Numbered from the stretch's first letter, positions 21,783-30,186 are shown. The stretch is 30,307 nt of DNA from JAXMBX01 sp046349635 (GCA_046349635.1 JAXMBX010000058.1:1-30307); one strand, 5' to 3'. The notes: generated by a model from the sequence alone, not told the origin. Numbers and translations: made by a program.

Positions 21783-23149
21783 TTAGTATTCGCGTCGCCC
21801 GTTCAAACCGGGCAGCGGAATCGGATACGTTCCATCCGGATTCGCCACCAGCGGCAGGCCGTCCAGCGTCAACTCGCCCACCTGCGGGCGCGAATTCGTG
21901 ATCGCTGTTCAGGATGCCCGTCAGCAGATATCTGTCGGCAAAATGCCGCCATGCGTCCCATCATCGCCAGGCCTGCTCCGCAGCACCACGCTCAGCTTCA
22001 TTGCAGGCCGACCATGACCGCAACATCAGGTCATCACGCCCCATTCGCGCTGGTGCGGTGACCGACCCGTGGTCAGACACGCCACACCAGGTTCTCCTTC
22101 GTCATCTTCTGGTTTCGGTAGAGTCCGCCGCGTGCCGCGTGTGCGACGCACTCGAAATCACCGCTGAGCCCTTCGAACTGTGAGCATAGCTCGCGAATTC
22201 CTCGCCGTAATCTTTCCACATGTACCGGTCGCGCAGCCGAGCCATCCGCGAACGTGTATTCCACGGCATACGCGTCGAAATTCTGGTCGATGTAGTCGCC
22301 GCGATAATGCCGGCCACCCACCGCCTTCGCTTCCACAGGCCACGCATCCTTCATCCAGCAACTTTCGTCGATGTTGCGGATCAGGAAGTCGCTGAACGCT
22401 CCGCCGCTCGCCCATGAACCCGTGGAAATTTGGAATCTGGTACAGCAGTTCGCTCTTCTGGTCCTTCGGCTGCTTCGGCACGAACGCATGCCCCGTCGGA
22501 CCTTGCATTTCGGATATTGCCCGCAGCAGGATCACGTCCCCGATCTGACCGTCCTTGATCCGGTCGTGCAATTCCTGACGCGCCTTGCAGTGACGGCACA
22601 TCAAGCCCACACCCACCTTCAGGTTTTTCTTCACCGACTCTTGCGCCGCGAGCATCTTCCGGGGTTGTCGGGCCGTCCACGGTGACGGGCTTCTCCATGA
22701 ACACGTTCAATCCCTTTTCGATCGCGTAGGAGAACTGCACCCAGCGGAACGCGGGGCGTCGCCAGGATCACCACGTCCCCGGGCTTCAGGCAGTCCATCG
22801 CCTTCTTGTATCCGTCAAAGCCGATGTACTTCCGGTCTTCCGGCACGTCCACCTGCGCCTTGATCTTCGGAGAACCCGTCAGCCGCTGATAGCTGCTGCT
22901 CAGTTTCGTATCGAACACGTCCGCCATCGCCACCAGCTTGATCGGCCCGCTCGTCGTGGACAGCGCCTGCGACGCGGCACCGGTCCCGCGACCGCCGCAA
23001 CCGACCAAGGCGACCTGGATCAGGTCCGTCGAGGCGGCATACAGACTCGGCATCGCCAGGTTCGAAATCGCCGCCACCGCTGCCGCGGCGCGACCGGTCG
23101 TTTTCAGTGCTTCACGACGGGAAACACCGTGAATCTTCTTCTCGCTCAT
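21783..23149 (-). CDS. Gfo/Idh/MocA family oxidoreductase, Tat-exported, frameshifted
   Basis: The protein of about 450 residues starts at ATG 23149, preceded by AGAAGG. A twin-arginine signal (VSRREALKTTGRAAAA, residues 9-24) leads to the Rossmann motif VALVGCGGRGTG (47-58). The family motif NVFMEKPVTVDGP follows after a shift near 22750, then LKVGVGLMCRHCKARQELHD, IKDGQIGDVILLRAISEMQG and, in other frames, GGAFSDFLIRNIDESCWMKD, NFDAYAVEYTFADGS and the C-terminal DGLPLVANPDGTYPIPLP, ending GREEY-like at TAA 21783-21785. It is an NAD(P)-dependent sugar or cyclitol oxidoreductase of the exported planctomycete type; the substrate is unknown. It converges with the CehA/McbA-like gene and has its own terminator. 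Frame breaks lie at about 21900-22150, 22400 and 22660-22750. Confidence 0.87.
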
Positions 23150-23525
23150 GGATGCAACCTTCTTTTACGGACTTTGGAAAATGAGAGGCTCGGGCACGCG
23201 ACAACCGTGCCGCATCACGCCGTACCGCGGGCCGTGAAAAACAGTCGGCACCATCTCCACGGAGACGATCATCAATCTTGGTTGGATGGATATAGCCTAC
23301 CGCCCCGGCATCCCCCTTGAAAAGCCTCTCCTCGCGTTAGAATTCCATTTATAGCGGAATTCCGCCGCGTAATCAAACGGAAAGCCGTCCTCAGGGCGTA
23401 CCGCCACCAGGTCGTTACTCTGGAATCTCAGTCTCGAGAGGAGTGCCCGATGGGCGTCTCGCAACCAAATGGTCGGCTGCGCAGACCTTAACTTCTCCGC
23501 GATCGGGTCTGCGGATGTCAGCCTC
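23150..23525. other. Intergenic region upstream of the Gfo/Idh gene
   Basis: A gap of 376 bp between the oxidoreductase start and the end of the next minus-strand gene. It holds the oxidoreductase ribosome-binding site and presumably its promoter, and a hairpin with arms GAATTCC (23340-23346) and GGAATTC (23356-23362). A 93-codon open frame at 23297-23578 shows no recognisable features and was not accepted as a gene. Confidence 0.5.
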
Positions 23526-24507
23526 TCACTCGGCCCGATACGAAACCGCACGCACGGGCGGAGAATCCTCTTTAACATGGGATTCTTCTGACGCCTCGTC
23601 CAGATCCTTCAGTTCTGCCCCCGCCAGGTCGGATTCGACATCGCCCGCCCCGGCTCATCATTCGCGAACCCATCGGTAAGCTGCTGCTCGCACGGCGCCC
23701 CGCACAATGCCCCGCCACCAGTCCCCCGATCTGGAAGATATTTCCGACCACCGGCACAGGCACCAGCATGTCCAAGCGCTCGCCCCCCTTGCAGTCCGTA
23801 CCGCGGATACAGCACGTTATATGCTTCCCGGATCTCTTCCGTCGTCCCTGTCGCTTCGATATACAAGCAGACTTCATCGCGATTGTCTGTGCCACATGTT
23901 CAGCCCGGCGATCTCCTGGGTGAAGGCGTACGTCCCCGGCTTCTCCCTTTGATTTCAGATCCGCCCCATACGCCCCTTCCATCATCGAGATTGAAGGGAC
24001 GTCTCCATACACATTCAGCGTGTTCGTGTATGGGTTGTAGTAATCTTCGCCGAAGATCCGCCCCGGCATCAGCGTGTATCCCAGCGTAGAAACGCCCCAA
24101 ACGTATACCGCCATCCCGGGACATCGTCTTGTTCTCGCGCCAGCCGCAGCGCCACTCATCGATGGGGGCGACTGGTTCAACCGCACTTGGTCTCCTCCAG
24201 TTCGAAAGGCCGCCAGGAATTCTTCGATCCGCTCTTCACTCTCGGGGGAAATGTTGTGGTTATTCACTTTGAATTCCACAGCAGAACCTTTGAGCTTGAA
24301 TGGCGAACGCCCACCCCACGCTATCCACCACGACAGGGCTTACCCCGCTCAATCTGTGGCGGGTCGTATTGATGTTCCACCGTCGCGACCGTGGGAGCTT
24401 CCCTCGCACCCCCATCCCGCCACCGCCAACAGACAGCACACCCCCGCGAGCCTGATCGCATCGCGCGGTAAAAACTTCCACTGGGTTGTCGTCAGTCGTG
24501 TCCGCAT
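23526..24507 (-). CDS. Planctomycete conserved lipoprotein of unknown function, frameshifted
   Basis: ATG 24507 starts MRTRLTTTQWKFLPRDAIRL followed by AGVCCLLAVAGWGC, a clear lipoprotein signal with the lipobox Cys. Across several shifts the mature part reads VVDSVGWAFAI, VNNHNISPESEERIEEFLAA, VYVWGVSTLGYTLMPGRIFG, EDYYNPYTNTLNVYGDVPSI, SMMEGAYGADLKSKGEAGTY, YIEATGTTEEIREAYNVLYP and VPVVGNIFQIGGLVAGHCAG. From memory, related planctomycete proteins have a YNPYTNT segment followed by a HEGGH-like helix (an HExxH zinc site); here the corresponding residues are MEGAY, so any such site is absent. The acidic end AGAELKDLDEASEESHVKED runs to a TGA at 23526-23528; an alternative frame stops at 23609. 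It is probably membrane-anchored by lipid. Function unknown. Confidence 0.6.
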
Positions 24508-24854
24508 CCGTGCGTTCCAACTGCTTTTGTGAGGGGATGGTGTCGGGAGTGTCTGGCGTCGCCTGACCTCAGTCTCCAACGGTTAGATCGTTGGAAAGGA
24601 ACGAGTGAAACCTGCCGCAAAGACGTGGCGAAACAGAGGGCGATAGACCGCCGGGAAAGCATGACCGACAGCTTCGCACTATCTATCTTCGGCGGATCTA
24701 TCCTCCCGCTGAATCCCCGCAATCGCCATTCTCTTCCATCGGCAAATGGCTGTCCCACACCCCAAAACCTTATCTCCCGCAAGCGGGAGAAGGTGACCGC
24801 GCAGCAGACGGATGAGGGGGCGGTCGAAACGTCTCTGATCCTCCTTTTGCTTCC
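24508..24854. other. Intergenic region holding repeat copy 3
   Basis: A gap of 347 bp between the lipoprotein start and the end of gene A, both minus strand. It contains a small hairpin CCAACG / CGTTGG (24576-24581 and 24589-24594) and the dispersed repeat at 24768-24838. A long plus-strand open frame crosses it but has no protein-like features. Confidence 0.5.
24768..24838. repeat. Dispersed intergenic repeat, copy 3
   Basis: Stem CTCCCGC/GCGGGAG (about 24773-24788) is followed by AAGGTGACCGCGCAGCAGAC, then GGATGAGGGGGCGG and the tail CGAAACGTCTCTGA. It shares the core and tail with copies 1 and 2 and lies 16 bp beyond the stop codon of gene A, as copy 1 lies beyond the hydrolase stop. Confidence 0.75.
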
Positions 24855-26322
24855 CTACTTGACCTGCTCTCCCCGGGTGGTCGCCCCCCAATACTCCGGC
24901 AGCCCTTTCTTCGTCTCGCAAAGAATCTCCGTGATTGCCTGCCGATCCCCCCGCTCAGGTGGGCAAACGCCGCATCCTTCTCTTTTCCCCGTCAGGACGC
25001 CGCGCTTCTTGATAGACGTACCCTTCACTTCGCTGGGGTGCCGCCTCAAAAGAGGACGAGTAAACCAGGAAACTGCACGGATATTGAAACAGATCGCTGC
25101 TTCAGGTCGAAATCCCGCAATGACCGTCCCTGAATCCTGCGGGCCCTGCTGCTGTGAACTCCTGCCGGAACTCCGAGGAACCGGCGACTGGTCCGCCGGA
25201 GCGCCGCCTCCTCCGAAAACAGCAGGTATTTCACCAAGCGCATCTCCCACGCTCTTGATCCGGCTCGTCGCTTCACCGGTGATCGGGCGCGCACCAGGTC
25301 GCGGTTCAGCCGCCTTCTCATATTGTGCCGCCATCCGCGTTTCGGAAACTCGCCCGCGTCAGGTTGTGCCCCTGCGCCTGATGCTCCAGCACCAGGCCAC
25401 CACACGCTGTACGGCGTCAGCAGGGTCTGTGTATTCACCCGTCCCTTCAGATCCGCCAGGCTCAGGTTCGCGGAATTATCAATCTCCTCCGGGTTCATTC
25501 TCTTTGGAGACTGCGGTTTCCTGTGTGTTTTTGCTTCCGATATTCTCGTGACATACCAGCCCCCCAGCGATGTTCCAGCGGACTCGTCTGGTCGATCTGA
25601 TAACTCCCCGACGCCAGCAGCGGCTCTCCGTGCGGATCTGCGAACACCGATCGCACCAGATGCCCCGGCACTTTCTGGGTATGCGACGAATCAGGAGAGA
25701 TCAGTGCAGTTATCCAACTGCCGTACGAATTTCGGTTTTTCTTTCTTCTCCTGCGACAGTGTATAAAACACCGTCCCCAGGTCAGGATCGCCGGTCGAAA
25801 TCTCCAGCACGTCTCCGCTCTGACAGAACCCCACGTAGCTGTCATCGTTGAAGTACACCGCCCGCGGCACCTCCGGTGCGATGCAATGCCGTTGCAGACT
25901 CGTCTTCGAAAACACCAGCAACTGGCTCGCCTGCGAAACCTGCAACTCCTTCAACACCGACTTCAGGTAGCCGAAATGTTCCGCGTATTCGAGCTTCGTT
26001 CCCCCCTCGTCGATCCGCTTCTGCAGCGCGCTCACCGGATTCTTCGGAGTGGCCTTCGAATATTCGATCGGCTCCCGCTCATAGTCATCTTGCTCCCCAC
26101 GCCACGGATACTCCCCAGTCTGCCCCCGTGGATCAGAGCCGGCATCGCACACGCCACGCACCACACCCGTCTGCCTCGTGTCCGGGCGAGGGGGGTCTTT
26201 TCGGCCAGACTCCGGTTTGTGCCCGTCTGGTATGCGGCAGTCTGGTTTGTGACCGTCCGGTTTTTGCAGGAAAATTCAGCGGAGTTCACGGTCAATCGGT
26301 GGGAAAGTGTTGCCCCGTTCAT
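24855..26322 (-). CDS. Gene A: planctomycete cytochrome-like protein lacking its CxxCH, frameshifted
   Basis: ATG 26322 (MNGATLSHRLTVNS) has GGAG nearby in a leader shared with gene B. After a repeat-rich N-terminus the protein reads EYAEHFGYLKSVLKELQVSQ, ASQLLVFSKTSLQRHCIAPE, VPRAVYFNDDSYVGFCQSGD, VLEISTGDPDLGTVFYTLSQ, then KFVRQLDNC. Related planctomycete proteins, from memory, then have a heme motif CxxCH, GSS, and VPGHLVRSVF; here frame-corrected sequence gives C-L-I-S-P-D-S-S-H-T-Q before KVPGHLVRSVFADPHGEPLL, so the second Cys and the His are replaced. LASGSYQIDQTSPLEHRWGG, WYVTRISEA, SLADLKGRVNT, RRLFQYPCSFLVYSSSFEA-like and ITEILCETKKGLPEYWGATT follow to the TAG at 24855. About 485 residues; probably exported; function unknown. 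Confidence 0.6.
26212..26271. repeat. Four tandem 15-bp units in the 5' part of gene A
   Basis: Units CCGGTTTGTGCCCGT, CTGGTATGCGGCAGT, CTGGTTTGTGACCGT and CCGGTTTTTGCAGGA are adjacent and exactly 15 bp each (26212, 26227, 26242, 26257). On the minus strand, in the gene A frame, they encode SCKNR, TVTNQ, TAAYQ and TGTNR, so changes in copy number would keep the frame. Confidence 0.8.
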
Positions 26323-26492
26323 GGCAGGTCTCCGGGGAGGAGCAGGGGGTGACAAAACTGGACAACTTTATCCAGTTATCGTACTCCGCGACCCGCCACT
26401 TGAGCAAGTCGAACTCCAAAAATATTTTCTCTCAGGTATTCCCCAGGAAAGCCCGACCCGGTTTTCCTTGCCGTTTTCCCGCAAATTATTGA
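26281..26492 (-). repeat. Long direct repeat, copy A (leader and first codons of gene A)
   Basis: A segment of 212 bp matches 28767-28981 in the same orientation. Bases 26351-26416 are identical to 28840-28905 (66 bp without a change); the flanks differ by small indels and substitutions. It covers the first 14 codons of gene A (…RLTVNS), its ribosome-binding site and its upstream region, and stops about 13 bp from the LRR gene's stop codon. Confidence 0.92.
26356..26407 (-). promoter_or_regulatory. Candidate promoter with overlapping dyad, upstream of gene A
   Basis: On the minus strand TTGCTC (26407-26402), 18 bp, TACGAT (26383-26378) resembles a sigma-70 promoter. Directly adjacent, at the expected transcription start, is the perfect dyad AACTGGA-N8-TCCAGTT (26377-26356), which could be an operator or a 5' stem-loop. 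All of it lies inside the 66 bp that are identical upstream of gene B. Confidence 0.5.
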
Positions 26493-26504
26493 GTGAAGCG
26501 TGGC

Positions 26505-27512
26505 TCAAACTCTAGAGTGGCCCAGCAAGTGCCATGAAAAAGCACTTATGTCAATTCGGATACGAGTTCCCTGTGTAGCCCATCTACGTCCATGCTCTTT
26601 AATGCTTGATGCACTCACACGGCCTGATGAGAAACGTGACACTCCCCCAGGAAATCTGGTCGTCACGTCATCCAATTCCTTCAGGTTTTGCTGAAGCGGA
26701 GTCTTGTATACGTCCACCACCATGAGCTGGGGCATATTTCCGATTTTTCTGATCCCCGCTCCCGTAACAGAAGTCTCGAAACCGAAAGATCTTGCAGATT
26801 CTTCAACGACACTATTAATTCACCAAGCCCTGCGTCTGAAATTTTTGTTTTCGTGGAGAATCAGACGCTTCAGTTCTGAAAATGGGAAATACTCTTCAAC
26901 CCTGAATCGGACACAGGAGTTTTCCCATTAACAACATTTCGAGCGCGGAAATCCGCTGGGATCAGAAAACGACTTTCCATCCAGTTGTGTTTTTGCCAGA
27001 TCAAGATAGACCAGCGTGTGCGATCCTTTCTGCCGCCTCAATTCCGGTACCTGTAAGATTCAGGCCTTTAACGTCAACGACTTCAACTTAGGAAGTCGGG
27101 CCAGTTCCGAGACTCCTCGATCCAACACCCGTTTCTGAGAGAATCAATGCTTGCAGTTGCGTGTCGGAAAGGAACGCGACTGCCCGATCTGTTATCCCTG
27201 TCCTTGAGAGATCAATTAGCTCCAAACTCTTGAGATGCTTCATCGCGGCGAGGTCGGCATCATTGATGTTCGCGCCACTGAGATTCAACTCCTTGAGCCC
27301 TGACAACCTGCCGATTTGTCTCAGGTCATCGCGGCTCCAGACCCTCATGGAAGTCATTTCCTGCGACGCCTTTGGTGATGCTACCCGGAACCAGACAATA
27401 AACACACGGCACCAGCAGCATCAAAATCAACACGACTGCTTTCAAGCCTGCTCTTGCTTTTCGGACCGGGAGTTTCCTGGACACAAACGGATGCCGATAT
27501 TTCAGTCATCAT
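26505..27512 (-). CDS. Leucine-rich-repeat protein with N-terminal membrane anchor, frameshifted
   Basis: ATG 27512 gives MMTEISASVCVQETPGPKSK; after one shift a membrane segment follows (AVVLILMLLVPCVYCLV), so the protein is likely anchored with its repeats outside the cytoplasm. LRR units of about 23-25 residues are clear: LSGLKELNLSGANINDADLA, MKHLKSLELIDLSRTGITDR, TQLQALILSETGV, LARLPKLKSLTL, LNLTGTGIE, LVYLDLAKTQLDG, VSDSGLKSI, LKRLILHENK, ISDAGLGELIVSLKNLQDL, VSETSVTGAGIRKIGN. The ITDxGL/ISDAGL pattern is typical of planctomycete LRR proteins, probably for protein-protein contact. The last frame ends at TGA 26505-26507. The region is visibly richer in A/T than the rest of the window and lies between the two long direct repeats. 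Several single-base shifts interrupt it. Partner unknown. Confidence 0.75.
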
Positions 27513-27668
27513 TTTGCACCTTGAATCGAAAAGAAGCGGAGACAGCACAATCGTGTTATCTGCGCGACTCGGCTACCAAAGAATTGAGGTCGGCTGGCAA
27601 GTTCCGATTCAGTCGACACGCGTATGATCCTATTTTGGAAGTATAAGTCTTCACGATCTCTGCATCAA

Positions 27669-27812
27669 TCACTTTGCAACTGCGAGGAATTCCTCCTCGT
27701 AGTGTTGGAGGTCGTCGCTTGGAGGCAAAAACTCGCCCTCGTCTCGATAAACCGCATTTATGTGTCGTCGCATTCTGCGATGTATCATTCCGGACTTTGC
27801 CTTGCCGGGCAT
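27669..27812 (-). CDS. Possible small ORF, 47 codons
   Basis: ATG 27812 opens a frame starting MPGKAKSGMIHRRMRRHINA and ending in an acidic tail (DEGEFLPPSDDLQHYEEEFL) before TGA 27669-27671. The tail has a protein-like composition, but there is no ribosome-binding site and no family match that I know. It may be the remains of a longer gene: the same frame is open upstream of a TAG just before the ATG. Confidence 0.25.
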   Translation of the reverse strand: MPGKAKSGMIHRRMRRHINAVYRDEGEFLPPSDDLQHYEEEFLAVAK

Positions 27813-28019
27813 AGTGCGAGTCTATGTAAAGCGTCGGCATTGACCTGTGCCGGCCACACGCACAATCACAGATTTCAGCATAAACGCGCTCGAAACGTGA
27901 TGTTTCATGACTCCCATACAGATCGAGACTTTTGCCGGGATGAATGCGACGCATCGTTGAGGGGAATCACCTTCGCATTTGGCGATGAGAAAAAGAACTT
28001 GTCTCTCCTCATAACTGGG

Positions 28020-28042
28020 AAAAGTAGCAAGTGCTTGCTACG
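28020..28042 (-). terminator. Rho-independent terminator of gene B
   Basis: On the minus strand the perfect stem GTAGCAAG (28042-28035), loop CA, CTTGCTAC (28032-28025) is followed by TTTTT. It begins about 40 bp beyond the gene B stop codon. Confidence 0.7.
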
Positions 28043-28083
28043 CCTGATGGAACCTCGCCGCACTCCCGCAACGGGGCACCCGA

Positions 28084-28808
28084 TTACCACTCCCCATTCA
28101 CAGACATCAGCACCTGCACATCACCCGCGGATTGCAGCCACTGAAACCTGTTCGACCGGCCTCGCAGAAAGGCTCGGTTAACCCCGCCACATTGTCCCAG
28201 CTCTCCGGACTTAACTCCCAGGCAAACCGATTCTCAGAACCATCCTGCACCACTCCCAGATCCCTCTTTCCGGTACGCAGCGTCAATTTACATCCATTCA
28301 GCGACTCAACTCCCTCCATCGCATGCAATGACAACTCGAAAACTTCCCAAGTGCCGGCAAAGCGGCTTCGAGACTCTGCGTGAACCGCTCCACTTTCGGC
28401 AGAAACGGAAGATCCGAATCAACGGACCTTCCCCGCCCCTCTCAGGCAGAAACTCGATCTGCATTACGACTGACCTCACCTTCCACATCCCTCGGACTCC
28501 CAGAATCTCCTCAGCCAGTTCCTGCCGAAGTAGATCCCGGCGACTTCCTGGCACCAGTCACAAAAACGGGCCGGCCCCTCTTGTCGGAAACAGAACAGCC
28601 CGCTCTTCCCTAAGGACGAAAGGCTATTCCGCTTGATCCGGACGTTCAACATCTTTTCGAGTTGGAACAACAGACGAGGGTCATACCCCCCCCAGGTCTC
28701 ACCGAACAGCCGCAATCTCGTCACAGGAACAGTCCCCTGATTTCCGACGGACTGGCTAGCCCCCCAGGAGTTCACGGTCAATCGGCGGGATGATGTTGTC
28801 TCGTTCAT
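28084..28808 (-). CDS. Gene B: uncharacterised protein with gene-A-like leader, frameshifted
   Basis: ATG 28808 starts MNETTSSRRLTVNSWGASQS, with GGAG about 9 bp upstream, in the leader shared with gene A (whose start is MNGATLSHRLTVNS). After the first 14 residues the two proteins diverge. The rest, joined across frames, reads VTRLRLFGETWGGYDPRLLF, QLEKMLNVRIKRNSLSSLGK, RQELAEEILGVRGMWKVRSV, VMQIEFLPERGGEGPLIRIF, LPKVERFTQSLEAALPALG, SLHAMEGVESLNGCKLTLRT, ENRFAWELSPESWDNVAGLT and a C-terminus GDVQVLMSVNGEW before TAA 28084-28086. About 240 residues. No signal peptide or membrane helix is evident, and I do not recognise the family. Frame breaks lie near 28130, 28330-28400 and 28550. A terminator follows. 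Confidence 0.55.
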
Positions 28809-28981
28809 GGCAGGTCTCCGGGGAGGAGCAGGGGGGCAGGACAAAACTGGACAACTTTATCCAGTTATCGTACTCCGCGACCCGCCACTTGAGCAAGTCG
28901 AACTCAAAATATTCTCTCTCAGGTATTCCCCTCAGGAAAGCCCGACGCCGTTTACCTTCCCGTTTTTCCGCAATTTATTGA
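28767..28981 (-). repeat. Long direct repeat, copy B (leader and first codons of gene B)
   Basis: A segment of 215 bp matches 26281-26492, with identity over 28840-28905. It covers the first 14 codons of gene B, its ribosome-binding site and upstream region. Differences outside the identical block are point changes and one- to three-base indels. Confidence 0.92.
28845..28896 (-). promoter_or_regulatory. Candidate promoter with overlapping dyad, upstream of gene B
   Basis: Identical to the element before gene A: TTGCTC (28896-28891), 18 bp, TACGAT (28872-28867), then the dyad AACTGGA-N8-TCCAGTT (28866-28845). The two genes should share regulation if it works as read. Confidence 0.5.
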
Positions 28982-29113
28982 ACTCACCTCGGCGGCATGG
29001 CTTACCCAGCCAAGGTGCGAAAGCCACACTCCATACATTAACCTGCCATTGCCTCTGACCCCGGTTTTTGCGAGAAATATCTGCATCACCTCACCCAATT
29101 CGAAGGAGCGAAC

Positions 29114-30070
29114 ATGTCTCTCCCCCCAGGCACAGGTTATCACTCCCGCAGGCAGTTTCTCACCGCCACAACCTCGGGGCTTCTCGGCTTGACTCTCGCC
29201 CGCCACCTCCCCGCGGAACAGGCCGGCTCCAAGCTCCACTCGAAGTTAACAGGGCATCTCGTCCATCAACTCGCGCTCTGCTCCGCCGCGGCCTATCAGC
29301 CCAAAGCGATCACCGATTACGCCAACTGGAAATCGACCTCCGCGGAACTTCTCGGCGAACCGTTCGCGGCTCCGGAGGAAGACATCCGGGGCTTCGTCGC
29401 CCGCCACGAGTTTGGACACGTCATCGCCTTTCGCGGCACCGTCCTCACCCAGAAGAAAAATCTCAAGAGCGACCTGGCCTTCGGCCCGGTGTCGATCGAC
29501 CCTCAGGATACCTGCAAGGTTCACAAGGGCTTCCATCTCTGTTACTGCGCCGTCAAGGAACAACTCCAGGCGATCCTTAAGAAGTTCAAACCCCGTCGGC
29601 TCATGATCACCGGCCATTCGCTCGGCGGCGCCCTCGCGCTCCTCGCTGCGAATGACCTCCAGGCGGAATACCCCAACCTCATCGTCTGCACATTCGGCCA
29701 GCCTCGCGTCGGCGACAAGGCCCTCAGCCAGAGATTCAAAGGCAGGCTCTACCGCTTCATCAACGACTTCGACCCCATCCCCCACATCCCGATCCTCAAT
29801 CACTACATTCAATTCGGCGAATCGGTCTGGTTCGACCAGCATCAACACGTCAGCTCCAAACGGGCCATGGGGGTCCGGCTCGCACTCGAATCCGCCACCC
29901 TCATCAAGGAACTCCGCGACCTCGAGCCGGAAGAAAGTCTTTCCGACTTCGCCAAGCGCAAAGGGGCCGCCGGTGGAAAAAAACTCGTCGCGGCGATTCT
30001 CAACCATCGCCTCGATGGAGAGACTGGCTATCTCGCGGCCCTCCGCAAGAACCTCAACGAGGAATACTGA
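29114..30070 (+). CDS. Class 3 (fungal-type) lipase, Tat-exported
   Basis: An intact 318-residue protein. A twin-arginine signal is visible (SRRQFLTATTSGLLGLTLA, residues 11-29). The class 3 lipase fold is clear: HLVHQLALCSAAAYQPKAI, HVIAFRGTV (oxyanion strand), RRLMITGHSLGGALALLAAN with Ser169, TFGQPRVGD (194-201), the acid Asp220 in NDFDPIPHIP and the likely catalytic His298 in NHRLDGETGYL. The order and spacing match Rhizomucor miehei-type lipases. It probably hydrolyses esters in the periplasm or outside the cell. The start ATG 29114 has a strong AAGGAG eight bases upstream. It stands alone: the gene B leader is divergent on one side, and the partial gene at 30187 follows on the same strand after 116 bp. 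Confidence 0.93.
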   Translation: MSLPPGTGYHSRRQFLTATTSGLLGLTLARHLPAEQAGSKLHSKLTGHLVHQLALCSAAAYQPKAITDYANWKSTSAELLGEPFAAPEEDIRGFVARHEFGHVIAFRGTVLTQKKNLKSDLAFGPVSIDPQDTCKVHKGFHLCYCAVKEQLQAILKKFKPRRLMITGHSLGGALALLAANDLQAEYPNLIVCTFGQPRVGDKALSQRFKGRLYRFINDFDPIPHIPILNHYIQFGESVWFDQHQHVSSKRAMGVRLALESATLIKELRDLEPEESLSDFAKRKGAAGGKKLVAAILNHRLDGETGYLAALRKNLNEEY

Positions 30071-30110
30071 TCTCATAAATTTCGGCCAGACCGCCGCCGC
30101 CCAACCTTGC

Positions 30111-30139
30111 CTGAAATTACTCCCGCGACCCGCTACAAT
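30111..30139 (+). promoter_or_regulatory. Candidate promoter before the right-edge gene
   Basis: CTGAAA (30111-30116), 17 bp, TACAAT (30134-30139) lies 47 bp upstream of the ATG at 30187. The -10 is close to consensus and the -35 is weak. Confidence 0.3.
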
Positions 30140-30186
30140 CAGCCTTTTCTCAGTCGCGAACTCGCACCCACACTCTCACGCACACC

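Larger units (their letters stand above)
27513..28083. other. AT-richer intergenic region between LRR gene and gene B
   Basis: 571 bp with lower G+C than most of the window. It holds the gene B terminator and two weak minus-strand open frames: 132 codons at 27556-27954 without protein-like features, and a short one at 27669-27812 listed separately. No RNA gene was recognised. Confidence 0.5.

Noticed and set aside
23297..23578. 93-codon minus-strand open frame upstream of the Gfo/Idh gene
   Set aside because: It overlaps the acidic C-terminus of the lipoprotein gene, is Arg-rich, and shows no motif or ribosome-binding site.
24529..25551. 340-codon plus-strand open frame
   Set aside because: It crosses repeat copy 3 and the antisense of gene A, is Ser/Pro/Arg-rich and lacks a ribosome-binding site.
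26281..28981. Composite transposon bounded by the direct repeats
   Set aside because: No transposase, terminal inverted repeats or target duplications are visible, and the repeats are the 5' ends of genes.
29246..30076. 276-codon minus-strand open frame
   Set aside because: It is antisense to the class 3 lipase, whose catalytic motifs are complete.
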